Below are positions 33,583 to 44,200 of a stretch of DNA of 64,000 nucleotides, in pieces. How positions within the stretch are numbered: the first letter of the stretch is position 1; each line of letters begins with the position of its first letter. The notes beneath the pieces were generated by a model, which was given only the letters and a program-made list of their open reading frames with translations, did not search any database and was not told the origin of the DNA. A program made the translations under genes and the position numbers. This DNA comes from Lacrimispora sp. 210928-DFI.3.58 (GTDB taxonomy: Bacteria; Bacillota; Clostridia; Lachnospirales; Lachnospiraceae): positions 186,001-250,000 of the forward strand of contig NZ_JAJCIC010000002.1 of assembly GCF_020554865.1 (NCBI RefSeq). The letters are read 5' to 3'.

Positions 33583-34938
33583 TCAGCACAATGCAATGGC
33601 CTCTTTGATGACCCTTGCCATATAATCGATCTTCTCATCCGTCATACCCGGATAGACTCCTACCCAGAAGGTGTCCTTCATGATCCTGTCTGTCTGCTCC
33701 AGACCTCCCACAACACGATACCCCTGACCCGAAGCCCTCATCTCGTCAAAGCAGGGATGCTTTGTCAGATTGCCCGCAAAGAGCATCCTGGTCTGAACGC
33801 CCTTCTTCTCAATATACTGCACCACCTGGTTGCGGTCCACTCCCTCCTTACAGGTGATAAGGAAGCCAAACCAGCTGGGCCTTGCATAGGGGCAGGCCTC
33901 CGGCAGAATGAGCTTATCCTCTGTTCCATGAAGCCCTGCCATTAAACGGTCAAAGTTATGGCGGCGGTGCTCCACAAAGGAGGGGAACTTGTCAAGCTGG
34001 GCACAGCCGATGGCTGCCTGCATGTCTGTTGCCTTCAGGTTGTATCCCAGATGGGAGTACACATACTTGTGGTCGTAGCCCACAGGAAGCTCCCCGTACT
34101 GCCTGTCAAAGCGGTGTCCGCAGAGATTGTCGTGGCCGGAGGGACATACGCAGTCACGGCCCCAGTCACGGAAAGAACGGACAATTTTATTGAGAAGGGG
34201 ATCATCGGTATAGACAGCGCCTCCCTCTCCCATTGTCATGTGATGAGGCGGGTAAAAGCTGGAGGTGCCGATATCGCCGATGGTTCCGGTGAAGCGGGTC
34301 ACTTCTTTCCCGTCCTCCTCCATGGTATACTGTGTTCCCAGGGCATCACAGTTATCCTCCACCAGCCACAGGCCATGGGCCTCACAGAAGCCCTTCACTG
34401 CCCTTAAATCAAACGGATTGCCTAAGGTGTGGGCGATCATCACGGCCTTTGTTTTTTCCGACAGAGCTGCCTCCAGCATCGTAATGTCAATGTTGTACTG
34501 GGGTATGGTGACGTCCACAAAAACAGGCACAGCGCCGTACTGGAGCATCGGGGCAACGGTAGTAGGGAAGCCGCAGGCCACGGTGATGACCTCGTCCCCT
34601 CTCTTCACACGGCGCTCTCCCAAAAGCGGTGAGGTCAAGGCCATAAATGCCAGCAGGTTAGCGGAGGAGCCGGAGTTCACAAGGGAGCAGAACCGGATCC
34701 CCAGATACTCTGCCAGCTTTTTCTCAAAGCGCTCCGTATATCTTCCCGACGTCAGCCAGAATTCCAGAGAGCTGTCCACCAGGTTCACCATCTCCTCGTG
34801 ATCATAGACTCTGGAGGCGTAAGGTATCCTGTCTCCCTCGCAAAACTCCTTTTTCTGGTTGTGGTAGGTATCGCAGTATTCCGCCACCATGTCCAGGATC
34901 TGTTTTCTTGCTTCTGCTTCTGTCTTATGCTCAAACAT
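33583..34938 (-). CDS. rfbH: CDP-4-dehydro-6-deoxyglucose 3-dehydrase (E1, RfbH/DdhC type)
   Basis: A 451-residue PMP-dependent iron-sulfur enzyme of the DegT aminotransferase fold. His232 in YPPHHMTMGEGG stands where aminotransferases have the PLP lysine, the mark of E1. The [2Fe-2S] cysteines fit: C197 (EDNCDAL) and C263, C265, C273 (DCVC...LC, i.e. C-x-C-x7-C). It removes the 3-hydroxyl from CDP-4-keto-6-deoxyglucose on the way to 3,6-dideoxyhexoses. The E3 reductase partner is not in the window. It follows RfbG with a small palindrome between. Confidence 0.93.
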   Translation of the reverse strand: MFEHKTEAEARKQILDMVAEYCDTYHNQKKEFCEGDRIPYASRVYDHEEMVNLVDSSLEFWLTSGRYTERFEKKLAEYLGIRFCSLVNSGSSANLLAFMALTSPLLGERRVKRGDEVITVACGFPTTVAPMLQYGAVPVFVDVTIPQYNIDITMLEAALSEKTKAVMIAHTLGNPFDLRAVKGFCEAHGLWLVEDNCDALGTQYTMEEDGKEVTRFTGTIGDIGTSSFYPPHHMTMGEGGAVYTDDPLLNKIVRSFRDWGRDCVCPSGHDNLCGHRFDRQYGELPVGYDHKYVYSHLGYNLKATDMQAAIGCAQLDKFPSFVEHRRHNFDRLMAGLHGTEDKLILPEACPYARPSWFGFLITCKEGVDRNQVVQYIEKKGVQTRMLFAGNLTKHPCFDEMRASGQGYRVVGGLEQTDRIMKDTFWVGVYPGMTDEKIDYMARVIKEAIALC

Positions 34939-34980
34939 GTTCTGTCTCCTTTAGATCTTTCATAAACAATATATTTTTAT

Positions 34981-35029
34981 GTAACTGTTCAGAACGGGCG
35001 TCTGATTTCCCGCCGTTCTGAATAGTTAC
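34981..35029. repeat. 49-bp GTAAC-ended palindrome between rfbG and rfbH
   Basis: GTAACTGTTCAGAACGG and CCGTTCTGAATAGTTAC are complements with one mismatch around a 15-base loop. The left end equals the right end of the 27-bp element at 3608. Flanking octamers (ATTTTTAT and GTTTTTTT) are not a clear duplication, so an old insertion is possible but unproven. It lies inside the polysaccharide operon and may lower rfbH transcription. Confidence 0.6.
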
Positions 35030-35035
35030 GTTTTT

Positions 35036-36094
35036 TTACAGAAAAAACTCCCTTATCTGCCTGTCCATGACCTCCAGCATATCCTGTCCCTCCAGATAGG
35101 CTCTGGACCACTCCACGGTCTTTGCAATGGCTTCCTCCACCCCATATCTGGGATGCCAGCCAAACACATGCTTAATCTTTGAGCAGTCAAGCTTTAAAAA
35201 GCTGGCCTCATGAGGGCCGCCGTCATAGCGGCAGGTCCAGGAAAGGCCTTCGCCCCAGGCCTTGCAGAACATATCCACAAGGGTCCCTGTGGTAACGCAG
35301 TCCTTGTCATCCGGTCCTACATTATAATATCCCTGATATTTCCTGTCCCCGAACTGTCTCATAGCAATGAGCAGATACACAGCCAGGGGCTCCAGCACCA
35401 GCTGGTAGGGTCTGGTGGAATGGGGATTTCTCACAAAAATATCCTTCCCGCCTGCGGCTGCTCTTACACAGTCCGGCACGATCCTGTCGTTGGCAAAATC
35501 TCCGCCGCCGATGACATTTCCCGCTCTGGAGGTGGAAACGGCGCAGGGACTGTCCTGGAAAAAGGATTTGATATAGCTGTGTGTCACAAGCTCAGAGCAG
35601 GACTTGCTGTTGGAGTAGGGATCATGGCCGTCTAAGGGATCGCATTCCCGATAGCCGTACTCCCACTCCCTGTTCTCATACACCTTATCTGTGGTGACAT
35701 TGAGGACAGAGCGGACGCTGTCTGTCAGGCGCACACACTCCAGCAGGTGCACGGTTCCCATCACATTGGTCTCATAAGTATATACAGGATCCTTGTAGGA
35801 ATCCCGCACAATGGGCTGGGCCGCCAGGTGGAACACGATCTCCGGCTTCACCCTGTCAAAGACCGCCTTTAAATGGGCAAGGTCCCGCACATCCCCGATC
35901 ACGCTGTCCATCGTATCCTCCAGCCCCGCAATGGCAAAGAGGCTGGGATCTGTAGGCGGTATCAGAGAATAGCCTGTAACCTCTGCGCCCGCAAGAGTCA
36001 GGATGCGGCAGAGCCAGGAGCCCTTAAAGCCTGTATGGCCTGTCACCAGGACCCGTTTTCCTCTGTAAAATGCTGTCAATTCATCCATGTTCAT
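35036..36094 (-). CDS. rfbG: CDP-glucose 4,6-dehydratase (RfbG)
   Basis: A 352-residue short-chain dehydrogenase/reductase. The NAD site GHTGFKG is at 19-25, the active-site Y160 and K164 are in DPYSNSKS, and VTTDKVYENREW near 134-144 holds the catalytic T-D-K/E. NRxWxYGYRExDPLDG is characteristic of the CDP-glucose rather than dTDP-glucose enzyme. It makes CDP-4-keto-6-deoxyglucose from the product of RfbF. AAGGA lies eight bases before the ATG. Confidence 0.93.
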   Translation of the reverse strand: MNMDELTAFYRGKRVLVTGHTGFKGSWLCRILTLAGAEVTGYSLIPPTDPSLFAIAGLEDTMDSVIGDVRDLAHLKAVFDRVKPEIVFHLAAQPIVRDSYKDPVYTYETNVMGTVHLLECVRLTDSVRSVLNVTTDKVYENREWEYGYRECDPLDGHDPYSNSKSCSELVTHSYIKSFFQDSPCAVSTSRAGNVIGGGDFANDRIVPDCVRAAAGGKDIFVRNPHSTRPYQLVLEPLAVYLLIAMRQFGDRKYQGYYNVGPDDKDCVTTGTLVDMFCKAWGEGLSWTCRYDGGPHEASFLKLDCSKIKHVFGWHPRYGVEEAIAKTVEWSRAYLEGQDMLEVMDRQIREFFL

Positions 36095-36157
36095 TGGTTA
36101 TGTCCTTCTTTCTCCAGATTTCTCTCCGGTTCCGGCATCCTCTGTCCGTTCTCTGCT

Positions 36158-36934
36158 TTAATCCTTCCAGATCTTCCACGGAGCCTTCCCGGACTGCCAC
36201 AGCTCCTCTAACTTCTTCATCTCCCGCTGGGTATCCATGCACTGCCAGAAGCCGTCATGGTAGAAGGATTTTAACTGTCCCTCTGCTGCCAGCTGCTGCA
36301 TGGGCTTCTGCTCAAAGACCGTGGTATCTCCCTCCAGATAATCAAAGATCCCCGGATTCATGATCATAAAGCCTCCGTTGATCAGGGCCTTATCGCTGTC
36401 GTCTTTTTCACGGAAGGAGAGCACGGTGTCATTTTCGTCAATGTCCAGCACTCCCTTTGTCTGGGCCAGGCTTACGGTGGTGATGGTAGCGATCCTTCCA
36501 TGGGACTTGTGAAAGGCCAGAAGGGCATTCAGATCCACGGTGGACACGCCATCCCCATAGGTGAGCATAAAAGGCTCCTCCCCCACATAAGGGCGGATAC
36601 GCCTTACCCTTCCTCCTGTCATGGTATTCAGTCCCGTATCCACCAGAGTCACCTTCCAGGGCTCGGAATAATTGTTGTGGACCTCCATCTTGTTGTTCGC
36701 CAGATCAAAGGTCACGTCTGAGGTGTGAAGGAAATAATCTGCAAAGAACTCCTTTACCACATACTGCTTATATCCCAGGCAGATGACGAAATCGTGGAAA
36801 CCGAACTCCGAATAATATTTCATGATATGCCACAAAATGGGCTTTCCCCCGATCTCGATCATTGGCTTTGGCTTTAAATGGCTCTCCTCGCTGATCCTGG
36901 TGCCCAGGCCTCCTGCTAAAATGACTACCTTCAT
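36158..36934 (-). CDS. rfbF: glucose-1-phosphate cytidylyltransferase (RfbF)
   Basis: A 258-residue nucleotidyltransferase. LAGGLGTRISEESHLKPKPM at 6-25 is the phosphate- and sugar-binding signature; YGDGVSTVDL near 125 gives the metal Asp, and FREKDDSDKALINGGFM is typical of RfbF. It makes CDP-glucose, the first step of the dideoxysugar route. The ATG at 36934 has GGAGG ten bases upstream. Eight bases separate it from the upstream membrane protein gene. Confidence 0.93.
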   Translation of the reverse strand: MKVVILAGGLGTRISEESHLKPKPMIEIGGKPILWHIMKYYSEFGFHDFVICLGYKQYVVKEFFADYFLHTSDVTFDLANNKMEVHNNYSEPWKVTLVDTGLNTMTGGRVRRIRPYVGEEPFMLTYGDGVSTVDLNALLAFHKSHGRIATITTVSLAQTKGVLDIDENDTVLSFREKDDSDKALINGGFMIMNPGIFDYLEGDTTVFEQKPMQQLAAEGQLKSFYHDGFWQCMDTQREMKKLEELWQSGKAPWKIWKD

Positions 36935-36941
36935 TTCAAAT

Positions 36942-38381
36942 TTACCTCCGTTCCTCCCGGAATACATTCCAGTGGTTTTCTTCTATGGTGATAAATGCCT
37001 TCCTGAGCCGTTCTGTCCCATTCCAGTATTCATAATAATCCGCCAGTTCCTCCGCCTGGGCGGCAAATTCCTCATCATTCAGATAAGGGATCTCAAGGGC
37101 CCTCTCTGCCCGAAGCTCATAAAATTCCTTCCGGTAATGGGCCTTGTTGATCTCATGATACGTAGTATACCCATTTCCCCAGAGGATTGCAATACAAAAC
37201 AAGGCCGTGAGGACCTGATATATCCTGGCCCTTACTCCACGCAGCTGCATCACCAGGGCACAGGTCAGGATGATACCGAAGATGCCCACCTGAAACTGCA
37301 GGGTGTACCGTGAAGAATTGAGTGCATAGGACTCCTTCTCAAAAATGTAGCGTGCCATGAACACCAGCAGATGGTTGAATCCGCCGCCCGCGATCAGCAT
37401 CACCGGAAGGATGGTCTTCTCATAGAGGCCAAACCGGATGTTGACCCACAAGGCCAGAAGATAGCCTGCGATCACGAACATTCCCAGGAAATAGCAGCCC
37501 TTATTGCTGAGGCTCCCTGCCTCCATAAGTGTCTTTAATTCCTCCCCGCCGATGAAGATCCCTGCAAAGGACTTCAGCAGAAAGCGTATGGGAAATGTGG
37601 GATTGTCCAAAAGGATCGTAAGGAGCGGCCTTCCCGTATCCCCGGCATACTCTTCAACCACATAGGTGTTGCTGAGCATATAGAGAAGAAGGGGAACCAG
37701 GGTACAGGCAATGTAAATGATATAGGGCTGCCGCCTTCCATGGCCTGCCCTTTCCCGAAGCCTCCCGTCAAAGAACTCCCTCACCATACAATATCCGTAG
37801 GAAAGGATCAGCACCACTGCATAGCTGGCACAGTAGGGCCCCGCCGTGCCCAGGATGATGAGCCACGGAAGAAGCACCAGCCTGATCCTGTCATGTGCTT
37901 TCTCCCGGCCGCTCCATACCCGGTCAAGGACGATCTCGTGATAGTAAAAACCTGCAAAGGCCAGGAAATGACACCAGCCGCTTCCATTTACCAGCATCTC
38001 CCATTTGTTCAGGCTGAACATCATGAGCATAAGAACGGCAAACCAGAAGCAGTTTATGTCCCTGTCCCGGAAGTAGATGCCAAGCACCAGGCCCTCCAGC
38101 CCCAGAAATACCACTCCCAGCACCCGGTCAAAGGTGACGGAAAAGCCGAAAAGCTCCACATTGATGATACGCCCCAGATAATTGACCGGTATCCTGGTAA
38201 GCACATCGGGCACAAAGAATTTTTTGGGATTATAAATGTCCGGCAGATAGCTGTCCACCAGCCGGATATAGTCCGAATATATCACATCGCAGGTTGCCTG
38301 GCCCAAATACCAGAGGCCGAAGGCCACTCCTGCAATGGGCAGTATCCAGAGAAGGATGTTTCTGCAGGTTTCTCGATTCAT
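36942..38381 (-). CDS. polytopic membrane protein of the polysaccharide locus, unknown
   Basis: A 479-residue protein with about 10-11 hydrophobic helices and an extended loop YSDYIRLVDSYLPDIYNPKKF after helix 1. The C-terminal 80 residues are charged and helical. The layout is that of a polymerase or GT-C-type glycosyltransferase, and the position between a sugar-nucleotide gene and other glycosyltransferases supports this, but no family was recognised. Confidence 0.7.
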   Translation of the reverse strand: MNRETCRNILLWILPIAGVAFGLWYLGQATCDVIYSDYIRLVDSYLPDIYNPKKFFVPDVLTRIPVNYLGRIINVELFGFSVTFDRVLGVVFLGLEGLVLGIYFRDRDINCFWFAVLMLMMFSLNKWEMLVNGSGWCHFLAFAGFYYHEIVLDRVWSGREKAHDRIRLVLLPWLIILGTAGPYCASYAVVLILSYGYCMVREFFDGRLRERAGHGRRQPYIIYIACTLVPLLLYMLSNTYVVEEYAGDTGRPLLTILLDNPTFPIRFLLKSFAGIFIGGEELKTLMEAGSLSNKGCYFLGMFVIAGYLLALWVNIRFGLYEKTILPVMLIAGGGFNHLLVFMARYIFEKESYALNSSRYTLQFQVGIFGIILTCALVMQLRGVRARIYQVLTALFCIAILWGNGYTTYHEINKAHYRKEFYELRAERALEIPYLNDEEFAAQAEELADYYEYWNGTERLRKAFITIEENHWNVFREERR

Positions 38382-38397
38382 GGACTGCCTTTCCTCC

Positions 38398-38511
38398 TAC
38401 TATAAAAGTCCCGCCGCCGGCAGGCGGCATGTATTCAGGTATACCAAGTGCGCCCGCCAGACTTTCGCGGTGCGGCGGCGCGCTGGCCAGCCGGGCGCAT
38501 GCAGGTTTACT
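38398..38511. repeat. 114-bp intergenic repeat, copy 1 (with 55631-55740)
   Basis: It starts TACTATAAAAGTCCCGCC and ends GCATGCAGGTTTACT, as does the copy at 55631 with TACTATGAAAGTCCCGCC. The two share GGCATGTATTCAGGTAT, GGTGCGG and CAGCCGGGCGCATGCAGG. Both are rich in self-complementarity. This copy overlaps the stop codon of the 651-residue membrane protein. Confidence 0.85.
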
Positions 38512-40462
38512 CTACATTGATATGGACTAAGGTGGCCAGACGGTACTCGCTCCTCTGGTCATCTGTGCCCTGCATGTAGAAATTATAGTCAAATTTCAGA
38601 TCCACCAGCTGCCAGGGCTCTGCCTGGATCTGGTGATGGACAACGCTGGCCTGGAGGGGGATCCTCTCAGGAGTCCCATCATCCTTTGTGATGGTGATGG
38701 TCTCCCCTCCCTCCAGGATTCCGGGGAACATAAACTCCAGGTCGATCATGCCCTTTTCCCCTGACATCACCGTGAGTTCTCCGTGCTCGTCCATCCAGGA
38801 GTCCTCATAATATCCGCTCTCCACATGGACCTTGATGCTCCTCACAGTCTCGGTGATATCCACATATTTATTGTACTTCGGCTCCTCCTTTAACACCAGG
38901 GTGTTATTGTCCACCAGCCCCATTTCCTGGATGCTGTCAATGAATTTCACCGTGGTGAGCTCCGCCATCCTGTCCTTCTGGAATACCTTAAAGAAGGTGC
39001 GGGCCGTGAAATCGCTTACCTTATAAGTATTTCCAATGATATAGACCGTCTTCCCGGCCATCTCATCCCCATACTTTTCATAGGTCTCCTCTGCCAGGGA
39101 ATTGTACCTCGTCTGCTCCGGCCACAGATACAGAGATGGAAAGCAGCTTCTGTAGAACAGTTCTGCCGGGAACATGAAAAGCACATAGCAGACCACCACG
39201 ATCCCCCAGGGCCACAGCCGTTTCAGATAAAACTCCGGGGCAACGCCTTCCGTCAGCTCCCCATACATGTAGGCCATGAACAGCAGGGCCGCTGTGTAGG
39301 TGGCGTAGATCCAGCGCATCTCCACACGGATGGTAACGCTGGAGGAGGCAATGCAGGCTCCGATAAAGCAGACGAAGAGTCCTCCGTTCTGCAGCATCTG
39401 CCATCTTCGTTCCTTCCGCTGTTCCCTTATGAGCTTCCACACAAAGCCTGCCGTCAGCACCAGGACAGCCATATCCGCCAGCGCCACAAGGACCTTCACA
39501 TAAAAGGGCGTTACCCCCCAGGGACAGCCGTTTAAATGCTCCGGCCCCGCATTGATCCCAAACACGTAGCAGACCTGGTCCAGGGCATACCCCAGGGCCT
39601 CTGAAATATGAAAGGTCTCCGCCACCTTTGTCCTTCCTGTTCCCGCAGGAAGCACAGTTCCGATAGCAAAAAAGCGGATAAGCTGCATGAGCAGGAATGA
39701 CACAGCGGCTGATCCCCATTCAAGCACATTCCTGCTCTTCTTTACCAGGAGGACAAGAAGCAGCAGCGGGAACAGCACCATATACCGCTCATGGACAAAG
39801 CAGACAATAAAGTACAGAAAGCTGCACAGATAAAAGCGCTTCTCCTTTCCCGCCTCATTTAAGTAAACATAAAGCTGCCACAGGATGCCGATAGACAGCC
39901 ACAGAGCCATTGTCTCCATCAGCCCCAGCACCTGTCCGATCTGGTAATAGGCCATCCTGGTGGACAGGTACATGGTCCCGCAAAGGAAACCCACTGCCTT
40001 TGAGCGTGACAGCCTTCTTCCCATGAGATAAACGGACCAGGCCACTGCCGTGTTAAACAGAATGTTAAAGGGCACAAACCAGTTCACATGGCGGCCTATA
40101 ACCGCCATCTCCAGCCAGGCAGCCAGATAATAAATGAAGCGGAACCTGGTGCTGCCCACAGGAAACACATATTCAAAGAATCCCTGTTCCCCATAGCAGG
40201 ACCACAGATACAGGTCGTCCATGTAAAGTCCCTTGATCTCCACATTTCTGTTTACCCACACCGCAAGGCCCAGCAGGATACCCATGAAGATCACATGGTC
40301 CTTCCACTCATATTTCTTTTCCATTCTTGAAAAACCGATCACGTTTCTTGCTTTCTGCATTGCTTCCACTGAAAACGCCGCCTCCTTTTGTAGTGTTTCC
40401 CCCCTGTACCAACCAGAAAACCCGTCACTGGCGGCTTTTCTCTGCCTACTGGTACTCATCAT
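38507..40462 (-). CDS. large polytopic membrane protein of the polysaccharide locus
   Basis: Up to 651 residues. Helices fill about 55-430 (first MGILLGLAVWVNR), followed by a soluble C-terminal domain of about 200 residues (from EQTRYNSLAEETYEKYG) with a beta-rich end. The loop after helix 1, NVEIKGLYMDDLYLW, recalls the acidic active-site loop of GT-C enzymes, so a glycosyltransferase or ligase is possible; the family is not recognised. The start is unsure: 40462 (ATG, weak site, 17-base overlap with the upstream gene), or a GTG at 40369 with AAGGAGG 11 bases before it. Confidence 0.72.
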   Translation of the reverse strand: MMSTSRQRKAASDGFSGWYRGETLQKEAAFSVEAMQKARNVIGFSRMEKKYEWKDHVIFMGILLGLAVWVNRNVEIKGLYMDDLYLWSCYGEQGFFEYVFPVGSTRFRFIYYLAAWLEMAVIGRHVNWFVPFNILFNTAVAWSVYLMGRRLSRSKAVGFLCGTMYLSTRMAYYQIGQVLGLMETMALWLSIGILWQLYVYLNEAGKEKRFYLCSFLYFIVCFVHERYMVLFPLLLLVLLVKKSRNVLEWGSAAVSFLLMQLIRFFAIGTVLPAGTGRTKVAETFHISEALGYALDQVCYVFGINAGPEHLNGCPWGVTPFYVKVLVALADMAVLVLTAGFVWKLIREQRKERRWQMLQNGGLFVCFIGACIASSSVTIRVEMRWIYATYTAALLFMAYMYGELTEGVAPEFYLKRLWPWGIVVVCYVLFMFPAELFYRSCFPSLYLWPEQTRYNSLAEETYEKYGDEMAGKTVYIIGNTYKVSDFTARTFFKVFQKDRMAELTTVKFIDSIQEMGLVDNNTLVLKEEPKYNKYVDITETVRSIKVHVESGYYEDSWMDEHGELTVMSGEKGMIDLEFMFPGILEGGETITITKDDGTPERIPLQASVVHHQIQAEPWQLVDLKFDYNFYMQGTDDQRSEYRLATLVHINVE

Positions 40463-41231
40463 AGGCTGACTGATATCCCTTCATCAAAAGCCGTACCACC
40501 GGCTCTGGCCAGAACCGGGAGAACATCTCCCTCTCCTCCCTGGCACGGCTGTTGTCCTCCATACACGCCTTTGTGGCAGCTCCATCGTGGACGCGGTAGT
40601 ACAAAAGAGGGCGTTCACAGCAGATGAATCTTCCCTCCTCGCGGGCCAGACGCACCATATTGTCCCAGTCCAGCGCAAAGCGGTAGGGAGAATCCACCAA
40701 CGGCGCTCCCAAAAGCGCCTTATTATACGTGGTCGCAGGGCAGCAGATAGGATTGCCCAGGATGAGGGGCGCCATTTTCACCCATGTCCTGTCACAAAGT
40801 CCGGGAAAACGCAGCGGCAGGCGCAGAAGCCTCTTTACCCACAGCATCTTGTCCCCTGTGATGAGCTTCTCTCCCTTTACGATCACATAATCTGTGGTAA
40901 ATACCGTCATGTCCCGGTATCGTTTCCCGGCCTTTAATAGGTTTAAGACATAGTCCTTGTGGTATATGTCATCCTGATGGGCGATGGTCACAAACCGCCC
41001 GTCCGCCTTGGAATAGGCAAAATTCCAGTCCTCCCTGATGCTGCTCTCCCCCTCACGCACATGATAGGGGAGCCCGTACTTCTTTGCCATATCCTCTAAA
41101 AAGGGGCTGGGTGTGGAGGTACATAGAATGATGTGGGTGGGCACAGACTGGGCCTTTAGGGAGCGGATGCACCGCTCCAGGTAGGGCGAGTCCTTGTAGG
41201 CCGGTATTGCAAAAACATGTTCGTATGTCAT
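40446..41231 (-). CDS. family 2 glycosyltransferase
   Basis: A 261-residue enzyme. It opens [21 protein letters not shown], has [12 protein letters not shown] (the DxD-type metal site, about residue 88) and [11 protein letters not shown] near 200. No membrane helices. The ATG at 41231 overlaps the TGA of the preceding gene, and AGAGG lies seven bases upstream, so it is translated with it. It probably adds one sugar of the repeat unit in the cytosol. Confidence 0.85.
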   Translation of the reverse strand: MTYEHVFAIPAYKDSPYLERCIRSLKAQSVPTHIILCTSTPSPFLEDMAKKYGLPYHVREGESSIREDWNFAYSKADGRFVTIAHQDDIYHKDYVLNLLKAGKRYRDMTVFTTDYVIVKGEKLITGDKMLWVKRLLRLPLRFPGLCDRTWVKMAPLILGNPICCPATTYNKALLGAPLVDSPYRFALDWDNMVRLAREEGRFICCERPLLYYRVHDGAATKACMEDNSRAREEREMFSRFWPEPVVRLLMKGYQSAYDEYQ

Positions 41232-44200
41232 GTGAAATCCTCTTCTATGATCTTCCATGCGCCGTCTAAGCTGAAATGCCGCCGGATATATTCCTGAGTC
41301 TTGCGGGACAGCTGCTTACAGCGCTCATTGTCACCATAGAGGCCGATCACCTTCTCTGCAAAGCCCTCCGGGTCGTCTGAAATCTCCAGGGCATTTCCCA
41401 CAAAGGGGATGCCCTCTGCGCCTATGGTGGTGGTTACAAGGGGGATGCCATTGTAAAGAGCCTCCAGCACTTTCCCCTTGACGCCTGCACCGTAGCGCAG
41501 GGGAACGACAGCCACCTTGCATTCGGCGTACATCTTAGCCAGCTCCTCGTCGCTGACAAAGCCCTTGATGACGATGCCGCTCTCCGGCTGTGCCAGGGCT
41601 TTGATCTCATCTGTCATCTTAGAGCCTGCAATATAAAACAGCACCTGCGGGAAACGCTCCCTGATCTTCGGGAAGACCTCCCTTGCAAACCACAGTACGC
41701 CGTCTGCATTCGGCGGATGGGCAAAGCCGCCCACAAACATGATATTTTCCCTCTTTGCAAAGTCCTCCTGGATACTGCTCAAGAAGGTATCGTATACATA
41801 GAGGGAGATGGCCTTTGCCCGGATGCTGGCGTCGATGGAATGGATGACATCAATCTCCACATAGGATGGGAAATAAGAGATGTCTGCCTTGTACATCATG
41901 GTCAGCTCCATAGACTTCCAGTAGTCCGCTTCCCTCTTGATCTCAATATCGCCGGAAAGCTCGTACTCGCGGCTTAAGCGCAGGAAATGGAGGTCATGGC
42001 CGAAATAGATGACCTTTATCTTCGTATAATCTTTGATAAAGTCCACATATTTTGTCGCAATATGAGGGCGGTTTAAGTAGGCGAAGGAGATCTCATCGCC
42101 GTTTTTCTTAAGCCAGTCCCATATTCCTGTGGCGTAGGCATCGCCGTAGAGCACCTCGATGCCCAGCTGCTGCAGGGTGGAGGTGTAGGGCTCCTCGTGC
42201 TGGAAGTTGTCTCCCAGGAATTTTACCACATAGCCCTTTTTCAGGAACATTTTCAAGTACAGGAAGGTGGCTTTGGAGCCCGCGTCCTTGTCAAAAGTAG
42301 GAACATAGTGATCCACCACCAAAATGATCTTCTTGCCCCGGCTGCGCTCCCTTGCCCTGAAGGGGTTGGGGTTGCCGTCATTGACATACTGGTTCTTAAA
42401 TTCCTCTGCCCATTTTTCCTTCAGCTTCTTAAAATTCTCCACCTGGTAGCGCTTGAGCCCCGTGCCGCCCACGTCTGTGCCGTTGGACACTCCCTCGAAA
42501 TGGATGACCTTTGAGCGGGGCTGGTAAACTACCCGGTAGCCTGCCTTTCTCACCTCAAAGGCCAGATCTGCGTCCTCACAGTAGGCAGGGGCATAGCGCT
42601 TGTCAAAGCCGCCGATCTGCTTCCACAGGGCAGCGGAGAGCATGATGGATGCCCCCGATATATAGTCCACATCCTTTACATAGTTGTACTCTGACTTGTC
42701 CGGGTCATCCATACGGCCATAGTTCCAGCCGGAGCCATCGCTCCAGATAATACCTCCTGCCTCCTGAAGACGCCCGTCAGGATAAACCAGCTTTGAACCC
42801 ACCATACCGATGGTCGGGTCTGATTCGATCAGCTCCACCAGGGAGGAGAGCCAGCCTTTTGTCACCTTGGTGTCATTGTTGAGGAACAGGATATATTTTC
42901 CCCTGGCTGCCTCTGCCGCCTGATTGCAGTTTAAAAGGAAGCCCTGGTTCGTCTTGTTGCGGCGGATCACAAGGCCCTCGGTGTATTTGTCAAGCTCTGC
43001 CGTTGCATCGGTGGATACGTCATCTGCTATGATGACCTCATAGGTCACGTCCGTGGTAAATTCCAGAATGGACTGGAGGCAGGCATAGGTATAGCCGATC
43101 TGGTTATAGCAGGGAATAACGATGGAGACCATGGGCTTTGCTGCCTTCGGAAATACCAGCTTCCCATATTTTAAGTAGTCCTCGCCGATCTGAAAATCTC
43201 CCTGGATCTTGTTGCGTCCCTCCTCTGTGGCGTACAGCTTTCCGTAGGTGATGGGATGCTTTATGGTGTTGATGCCGTAGTTTAACATCTTGCGCTTTCT
43301 GGTGCCCTTGGGGAATACCTTGTTCGCCTGCACTCCCAGCTTGCGGCGTGCCTTAAATACAAGGGCCTCGTGACCGTTTAAGTAGGTTGCCAGCTTGCCC
43401 AGCTCATCGATCTCATGGCGCAGGTCCTTGATCATGACCTCCAGGTTCGCCACATGGTTGTTGGTCAGGCGCTGGACCTCCTGCTCTTTCCGTATCTGGA
43501 GATTCTTTTCCTCCACCTCGGCCTGGAGCTGGATGATCCTGTCTTTTGCGCGGGCAAGCTCCTCATCACGGCCCTTTAACTCTTCTAACGTGGTGGTCTT
43601 CTGGACATAGTTGGCCAGATAGCCCTGGCTGTCATCCCCGTGTACCCAGGACTGGAAAGAGCTCTCCATGCTCTTGTAGACTGCCGCCAGTTCCCGGTGA
43701 ATGCCAAATTCCTGTAAAAATTCCTCCTCAGAAGGATAGTCCAGGCGCTCCCTGTTCTTATAGTAGAAATATGCCAGACTGCGGTACTTCACAAAACCGC
43801 AGGGCACAGGGAAGTCAAATACCCACTCATAATCCAGGCAGTACAGGCCGTCCTCCGTCTCCATCATGTTCTCGAACAGGCTGTCAATGTTGCTGACTCT
43901 ATAGGAGTCATCTGTGATGGAAGGGATCTCCCCAAAGACTTCGGTAAACTCCGGTGTTGCCTGAAAGGCCTCCTCCATTTTTTCCATGTTGTCAAATATC
44001 CGGCCTAAGGCAGAACGGACAGCAGCCGCAAAAGAAGCCTTGTCTGTCCTGTCACCCAAAGCCTGGCCCAGCTTTTCTGCCAGGGTAATGCCTTTTACAA
44101 AGGGGAAATATACCTTTGTCTTATCCCGGGAAACGGCAGGCTCCAGCATATGGATGTCAGGGCTTATGGATCTTAGCAGGCTGTATTTTGGTCCAAAGGA

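Noticed and set aside
34973..35037. 8-bp duplication around the 49-bp palindrome
   Set aside because: ATTTTTAT and GTTTTTTT agree at six of eight positions, but both are T-rich and such a match is expected by chance.
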